From assembly GCA_040219355.1 (NCBI GenBank), contig JAVJSN010000003.1, positions 186,001-250,000 of the forward strand: a stretch of DNA of 64,000 bases, read 5' to 3'. The translations under genes were made by a program, and so were the position numbers. The stretch's first letter is position 1, and the number at the start of each line of letters is the position of its first letter. The DNA comes from MH13 sp040219355 (GTDB taxonomy: Bacteria > Pseudomonadota > Alphaproteobacteria > Rhizobiales > MH13). The notes beneath the pieces are model-generated. The model ran no database searches and was not told where the DNA came from. It saw only the letters and a program-made list of their open reading frames with translations. Positions 59,677 to 64,000 of this stretch are shown piece by piece.

Positions 59677-60336
59677 ATGCCTTATCCGGTCTATATCTTT
59701 GATGCTTATGGCACCTTGTTCGACGTTCACGCGGCGGTGCGTCGCTATGCCGATCAAATCGGGCCGGACGGAGCCAAGCTCTCGCAGATCTGGCGCGACA
59801 AACAGTTGGAATATTCTTGGGTGCGGGCGCTGGCTGGGCGCTACAAGGACTTTTGGCAGCTCACCGAAGAGGCGCTGGAGACCGCGTTTGCGCTGGTACC
59901 GAGCGTTGACCGGGCCTACCGCGATGATCTGCTGACCGCTTATTCGCGTCTTGATTGTTATCCTGAAGTGCCGGCAGTGCTGCGCACCCTATCGGAGGGC
60001 GGCGCGAAGCTTGCTATTCTGTCCAATGGCTCGCCGTCGATGCTGGAAGGTGCCGTGGAAGCCGCCGGGATCGGAGCGCTTTTGGACGCTTTGCTTTCGG
60101 TGGATCAACTGCGCACCTACAAAGCGCATCCGGACGTCTATGATATGGCCACCAGCGAATTCCGCACGTTCCCTGATAAGGTGTCGTTCCAGTCCTCCAA
60201 CCGCTGGGACATTGCTGGCGCGACAGCGTTTGGGTTCCGCACCGTTTGGATCAATCGCGCTGGCATGCCGGACGAATATCTGGACCTGTCGCCGGCTGCC
60301 GTGTTGGCAGATTTGAACGGGCTCGCTGCACTTTAA
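59677..60336 (+). CDS. HAD-type (S)-2-haloacid dehalogenase family
   Basis: A 219-residue HAD hydrolase. Nucleophile D9 lies in YIFDAYGTLFD, the family signature; ILSNGSPSMLE, YKAHPDVYDMA and FQSSNRWDIAGATAFGFRTVWINRAG are the later motifs typical of type II haloacid dehalogenases. It converts L-2-haloacids to D-hydroxyacids, though many relatives have other substrates. Its stop overlaps that of the convergent DfsB-like gene by 4 nt. Confidence 0.92.
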   Translation: MPYPVYIFDAYGTLFDVHAAVRRYADQIGPDGAKLSQIWRDKQLEYSWVRALAGRYKDFWQLTEEALETAFALVPSVDRAYRDDLLTAYSRLDCYPEVPAVLRTLSEGGAKLAILSNGSPSMLEGAVEAAGIGALLDALLSVDQLRTYKAHPDVYDMATSEFRTFPDKVSFQSSNRWDIAGATAFGFRTVWINRAGMPDEYLDLSPAAVLADLNGLAAL

Positions 60337-60833
60337 CCAGCCGCTTGGCGCATTACTTTGCGCACGAACTTCGCTGCTGAGCGGTAATGGCTGGGGCCGG
60401 AGGATTCCGCCCAGCGACCAAGCGTCCAGTCATTGGTCCATGAATAAATGTGCTTGGCGTAGAGCACATCGTTTTCTAGGCCATCGATGAAGGCCAGGAA
60501 CGCAGCGTTTCGTTCTTTTAACGCGTTCAAGACATGGAACCAGGATTGCTGTGCTGCTGCTTGGTAGACTTCGGCGTTGTAGGGCTTCAGCTGGTTCCAT
60601 TTGTACCCGGGCGCTGGCGTTTGCACGTCCCCGCCCGCCTTGCCGTCCTCGTACCAACCGAAAAACAGATCCAGCCAATGAACGCGATGGCCAATCACCT
60701 GCTTGATCGACACACCGTCGTCCGCGTCGAGCCGGTTCGCCAACTCCTCGTCCAGTCCGTCGAGAAGTTTGATGAGTTTGGCAAACTCTTTTTCTGTGAC
60801 AGCGCGCAGTTCGTCTTTGTCGGTAGCAGCCAT
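60333..60833 (-). CDS. ClbS/DfsB-family four-helix bundle protein
   Basis: A 166-residue protein starting MAATDKDELRAVTEKEFAKLIKLLDGL, with IKQVIGHRVHWLDLFFGWYEDGK and KHIYSWTNDWTLGRWAESSGPSHYRSAAKFVRK, the ClbS/DfsB pattern. ClbS gives self-resistance to colibactin; most relatives are of unknown role. The ATG has GAGG 7-10 nt upstream. No toxin cluster is nearby. Confidence 0.88.
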   Translation of the reverse strand: MAATDKDELRAVTEKEFAKLIKLLDGLDEELANRLDADDGVSIKQVIGHRVHWLDLFFGWYEDGKAGGDVQTPAPGYKWNQLKPYNAEVYQAAAQQSWFHVLNALKERNAAFLAFIDGLENDVLYAKHIYSWTNDWTLGRWAESSGPSHYRSAAKFVRKVMRQAAG

Positions 60834-60951
60834 GGGATTCCTCAACACTCCTTTTGACGGAGGAAAACCATGTGCACGACCAACCGCCCTTGCGCGCGGT
60901 CAATGGCGAGAGGGCATCATGGTCGATTGCTGACGGATACTGACACCCAAG

Positions 60952-61533
60952 TTAAAGCGTTTCACGCTCCACCCATTTCTGGACGACGGGCGCCTGGTAA
61001 GACTCCATCGCATCGAGAAGCGCGTCAGGTTCATTGGCTGAAAGCAACGTGTCGCGCAGACCGGGTTTGACAAACCCTTCATCGCGCTGATGATCGAGGA
61101 ACGTCATCAGTGGATTGTAAAACCCGCGTACGTTGAGAACTCCAATAGGTTTTTTGTGAAAACCAAGCTGGCCCCAGGTCCAAACCTCAAACATCTCTTC
61201 CAACGTCCCAGTGCCGCCAGGCAGGTTCACAAACCCATCGGACAGCTCAGCCATGCGCGCCTTGCGCTCATGCATGGAGCCCACAGCTTCAAGCCGGGTC
61301 AGACCTTTATGGCCGATTTCCTTGTCCATCAGGGCCTGCGGGATGATGCCAATCACTTCTCCGCCAGCCCCAAGGGCGGCATCGGCGGTGATGCCCATAA
61401 GCCCAACTTCCGCGCCACCATAGACCAAGGTTGCACCGCGCCTTGCGATGGCTTCGCCCAAAGCTTTGGCTGCTGTTGCATAGTCGGGATGGTTGCCCGG
61501 GTTTGACCCGCAGAATACGCAAACGGCTTTCAT
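60952..61533 (-). CDS. Second LOG-family protein (TIGR00730)
   Basis: A 193-residue protein starting MKAVCVFCGSNPGNHPDY, with VYGGAEVGLMG, MHERKARMAELSDGF and PGGTGTLEEMFEVWTWGQLGFHKKP. It is of the same family as 21963-22568 but clearly diverged, so a paralog. It overlaps the upstream dipeptidase stop by one base (ATGA-like), so they form an operon. The ATG at 61533 has AGG 6 nt upstream. Confidence 0.93.
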   Translation of the reverse strand: MKAVCVFCGSNPGNHPDYATAAKALGEAIARRGATLVYGGAEVGLMGITADAALGAGGEVIGIIPQALMDKEIGHKGLTRLEAVGSMHERKARMAELSDGFVNLPGGTGTLEEMFEVWTWGQLGFHKKPIGVLNVRGFYNPLMTFLDHQRDEGFVKPGLRDTLLSANEPDALLDAMESYQAPVVQKWVERETL

Positions 61534-62936
61534 CATACGCCTGCCAATGCGTGCAAAATGCGAACCCACGAGCGGATGCCTTTGCGGTAGCTTTCCAACT
61601 CGTACTTTTCGTTTGGCGAGTGAATCTGATCGTCGGCCAGACCAAAGCCGACCAGCACGCTATCAAGGCCGAGCCGCTCCTGAAACTGGCCGACAATGGG
61701 GATCGACCCACCGATACCGGTAAACGATGCGGGGTTTGGCCACTCGTCAGTCAGCGCCTGTTTGGCGGCTTGAAACGCCGGACCAGACACATCAAGCTCG
61801 ATGCCAGCGCTCATGCCATGGGGATGGAACTCGGCGGTGCAATCGGCGGGCAGGCGTTCGCTCACGAACGCTTCAAAGCTTTGGCGGATGGCATTTGGGT
61901 CCTGGCCTTTGACCAAGCGGCAGGAGATTTTCGCTGAGGCTTGGGCTGGTAGAACCGTCTTGAACCCCTTCCCCGTGTAGCCGGACGTCATACCGTTCAC
62001 TTCAAGCGTCGGGCGAGACCACATCTGTTCCAGTGCTGTGCGATCCTTTTCTCCAGCTGGAACAGACAGCCCGACAGCACCCAAGAAGTCATCGGCTGAA
62101 AAGCCCAACGCGTTCCAACTGGCCATAACGTCGTCAGGGACTTCGGCCACGCCGTCATAAAAGCCCGGCAACGTGATGCGCCCGTCTTCATCGTGCAGAT
62201 CGGCGATGATGGAGGCCAACACATGGGCAGGGTTGCGTGCCGGTCCACCAAAGAGCCCAGAATGCAAATCCTTGTCGGCGGCCTTGATCACCACTTCAGT
62301 GCCGAACAGACCGCGCAGGCGCGTGGTGATGGCTGGCGTTTGCGCGTCCCACATATTGGTGTCACAGACCAGCGCCACATCGGCCTTCAGATCATCGGCA
62401 TGGGCGTCCAAGAAGGCCGGCAGTGACGGGCTGCCCGACTCCTCCTCACCCTCGAAGATGATGGTGATCGGGATTGGAAGTGTGCCTGTTGCTTCAATGC
62501 ATGCGCGACAGGCCTCGATGAAGGTCATGATCTGACCTTTGTCATCGGCAGCGCCACGGGCGACGATCTTCTTGGACCCATCGACGCGGGTTTCAACAAT
62601 CGGGTCAAACGGATCGCGATCCCACAACTCCAGCGGGTCGACCGGCTGCACATCATAATGGCCATAGAACAGAGCGCGCGGGCCATCGCTCGCCGCATCA
62701 TCCCATTTGGCCACGATCATTGGATGACCAGGCGTCGTGTGCGTTGTCACCTTGAATCCCAAGCTTTCCAGTTCGCCATGCACGTGCGCGGCGGTCTTTT
62801 TGACCTCGCTGTCATAAGCCGGGTCGGTGGAAATGGATGGGATGCGCAGCAGCGCGAATAGGCGCTCAAGGCTTTGCTCAAACTGTGCGTCGGCAGCACG
62901 CAACGACGGATCGAGTGACGAAGAAACAGTGGTCAT
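61533..62936 (-). CDS. M20-family dipeptidase
   Basis: A 467-residue metallopeptidase. Metal ligands are in FYGHYDVQPVDP, ARGAADDKGQ, IFEGEEESGSP, LVCDTNMWD and the late IHSPNEKYE. The dimerisation domain lies between about 200 and 330. It likely cleaves dipeptides (CNDP or ArgE-like carboxypeptidase). The start at 62936 is set because it is 33 nt from the divergent DUF1801 ATG; earlier in-frame codons overlap that gene. Confidence 0.93.
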   Translation of the reverse strand: MTTVSSSLDPSLRAADAQFEQSLERLFALLRIPSISTDPAYDSEVKKTAAHVHGELESLGFKVTTHTTPGHPMIVAKWDDAASDGPRALFYGHYDVQPVDPLELWDRDPFDPIVETRVDGSKKIVARGAADDKGQIMTFIEACRACIEATGTLPIPITIIFEGEEESGSPSLPAFLDAHADDLKADVALVCDTNMWDAQTPAITTRLRGLFGTEVVIKAADKDLHSGLFGGPARNPAHVLASIIADLHDEDGRITLPGFYDGVAEVPDDVMASWNALGFSADDFLGAVGLSVPAGEKDRTALEQMWSRPTLEVNGMTSGYTGKGFKTVLPAQASAKISCRLVKGQDPNAIRQSFEAFVSERLPADCTAEFHPHGMSAGIELDVSGPAFQAAKQALTDEWPNPASFTGIGGSIPIVGQFQERLGLDSVLVGFGLADDQIHSPNEKYELESYRKGIRSWVRILHALAGV

Positions 62937-62969
62937 GATAGAATCGGCTCCAGAACCGGAGGATAAGAA

Positions 62970-63398
62970 ATGGCAGAGAACAAGACGCAGGCGAACGAGG
63001 CAAGTGTTGAAGCGTTCTTGGAGGCGGTCGAGCCGGAAAGACGTCGCGAAGATGGACTGGCGCTCGACAAGCTCTTTCGTCGGGTGACGGGCTGGAACCC
63101 TGTTATGTGGGGTGGCAGCATCGTCGGCTATGGGCAATATCACTATCGCTATAAGAGTGGGCGGGAAGGTGATTTCCTAGCAACCGGTTTTTCACCACGC
63201 AAAGCCAATCTCAGCCTCTACATCATGCCAGGCTATCAGGAATTGCAACCGATGCTCGATCGCCTGGGCAAGCACAAGCGTGGCAAGGCATGCCTTTACC
63301 TCGCCAAGCTGTCCGATGCCGACGAAGATGTGCTCGCGGAGATTATCCGCGCCGGATTGGACGATCTTGGCAAAAAGTATCCGGTAACGCCGAGTTAG
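62970..63398 (+). CDS. DUF1801 domain protein
   Basis: A 142-residue protein of the DUF1801 (YdhG-like) family. DGLALDKLFRRVTGWNPVMWGGSIVGYGQYHYRYKSGREGDF and the LYIMPGYQELQPMLDRLGKHKRGKACLYL segment are the core. Function unknown; the fold resembles frataxin-like iron-binding proteins in related families. A strong GGAGG site precedes the ATG. Confidence 0.88.
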   Translation: MAENKTQANEASVEAFLEAVEPERRREDGLALDKLFRRVTGWNPVMWGGSIVGYGQYHYRYKSGREGDFLATGFSPRKANLSLYIMPGYQELQPMLDRLGKHKRGKACLYLAKLSDADEDVLAEIIRAGLDDLGKKYPVTPS

Positions 63399-63402
63399 CA
63401 GC

Positions 63403-63456
63403 GTGCCCACCCGCCGTCTTCTCTGCGACAAGCACAGGGATGACGGCGGGTGGCAC
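63403..63456. repeat. Short hairpin form of the 134-bp repeat family
   Basis: GTGCCCACCCGCCGTC pairs with GACGGCGGGTGGCAC (15 bp, one bulge). The loop contains GACAAGCACAGGGATGACG, the reverse complement of the left arm of repeat copy B. It lies between the convergent DUF1801 and HerA-like genes and may act as a terminator for both. Confidence 0.65.
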
Positions 63457-63466
63457 TCTATGGGAC

Positions 63467-64000
63467 CTACCGCCGCAAACTGCCCAAAATCCCGCGCACC
63501 ACGGCCCGCCCAATCTGCGTGCCAGCCGAGCGCATGATGGATTTCATCATTGCTTCGGTCGGCGATTGGCGGGTTGATCGGCGGCGAGAGGAGCTTGAGC
63601 GCGAGGATGTGCGGCGCTCGGTGCGGCGGCTTTCACGCTCGCCGTAGTCATAGTTGCGGCTGCGCGGGCCAAATTCAGGTATATCGAAGCCGGAACGTGT
63701 GCGGCGACTGCCAGAACGACGATCGTCTTCATCATCCTCGTAATCATCGCGGCGGCGGGCGCGTTCTTTGTCTTCCTTCTCGCGAGTTTTGCGCTCTTCT
63801 TCCTCTTGCAAAGCCTGTGCTTCAGCAGCAGCTGCATTCTCGCCGCGTTTTTTGAGAATTTCGTAGGCCGACTCGCGATCCACCGCCTCATCATACTGGC
63901 CAAGGATGGGGGAGGTTTTGATATGTGCGGCGCGCTCATCATCCTCAAGAGGACCGAGGCGCGAGGATGGCGGACGGATGAGCGTGCGTTGCACGATCGA
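63467..64000 (-). CDS. HerA-like ATPase, C-terminal part (gene runs off right edge)
   Basis: The last 177 codons of a gene that continues past the window. The segment IVQRTLIRPPSSRLGPL is the conserved C-terminal pattern of HerA-like/DUF853 helicases (YjgR type). A highly charged Arg/Glu/Asp-rich linker follows (EEEERKTREKEDKERARRRDDYEDDEDDRR), then an amphipathic tail with GILGSLRR. The ATPase core is outside the window. The charged linker is longer than in E. coli YjgR as I recall it. Confidence 0.78.
   Translation of the reverse strand, partial: SIVQRTLIRPPSSRLGPLEDDERAAHIKTSPILGQYDEAVDRESAYEILKKRGENAAAAEAQALQEEEERKTREKEDKERARRRDDYEDDEDDRRSGSRRTRSGFDIPEFGPRSRNYDYGERESRRTERRTSSRSSSSRRRSTRQSPTEAMMKSIMRSAGTQIGRAVVRGILGSLRR

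Noticed and set aside
60333..60833. Colibactin-type self-resistance locus
   Set aside because: The ClbS/DfsB fold is widespread and there are no polyketide or peptide synthase genes nearby.

Overview
The window is a chromosomal segment of an alphaproteobacterium, most likely of the order Hyphomicrobiales (Rhizobiales). This rests on gene content: a Rhodobacter-capsulatus-type gene transfer agent (GTA) cluster, MucR, a DnaA-like/DUF6456 gene pair, DUF2865, DUF5330, DUF1491 and DUF2336 proteins, an Irr-type iron control box and a seven-gene Mrp antiporter operon. Most of the window is GC-rich, near 60 percent, with tightly packed genes. I see no rRNA, tRNA, CRISPR array, integrase or transposase.

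Layout. 1-8.24 kb (minus strand): GTA structural cluster g1 to g12, running off the left edge: small and large terminase, portal, two small proteins, prohead protease, capsid, adaptor, stopper, tail terminator, tail tube, g10, g10.1, tape measure and distal tail protein. Upstream are a sigma70-like promoter and a leader hairpin that looks like an intrinsic terminator. 8.5-16 kb: YcgN-like protein, class A penicillin-binding protein with two DUF1214/DUF1254-like genes, a lipoprotein and a DUF2336 protein. 15.5-17.5 kb: psd-pssA (phosphatidylserine and phosphatidylethanolamine synthesis), with a repetitive leader ORF that duplicates the start of pssA. 17.6-22.6 kb: ArsR plus Atm1-type ABC exporter, LysM envelope protein, LOG protein. 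22.6-31.6 kb: cimA, a GFA-family gene boxed in by two 134-bp repeats, cysS, DUF2865 protein, gltX and nadE. 31.7-37.6 kb: small metabolic and membrane genes, class II DAHP synthase, a VIT-type iron/manganese transporter behind an iron control box, and ybdK. 37.6-39.95 kb: an AT-richer accessory patch (LysR, cupin, LysE). 40-46 kb: histidine kinase plus peptidoglycan-binding protein, DUF5330, sufE, the gafZ/gafY-like pair and mucR. 46.3-52.4 kb: mrpA-G. 52.7-64 kb: msrB, oligopeptidase B, cobB, a response regulator, sodB, an isochorismatase-like hydrolase, an aminotransferase, a HAD dehalogenase, a DfsB-like protein, a second LOG protein, an M20 dipeptidase, DUF1801, and the end of a HerA-like ATPase.

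How the parts fit. The most interesting link is between the GTA cluster and the gene pair at 44.2-45.4 kb. The pair resembles GafY (DnaA-like DNA-binding protein) and GafZ (DUF6456). In Caulobacter these activate the GTA cluster and let RNA polymerase read through terminators. Here the cluster has an inverted repeat just upstream of its promoter and a terminator-like hairpin in its leader, so activation plus antitermination is a specific, testable model for this locus. mucR lies directly upstream of the gafY-like gene, separated by a strong terminator.

Other points worth a look: the 33-bp-period leader ORF in front of pssA; the two 134-bp repeats around the GFA gene, whose arms are inverted relative to their cores; the Irr-type box before the VIT gene; and insertions and uneven composition in cysS. 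All calls come from reading the sequence and family knowledge; no database search was run.
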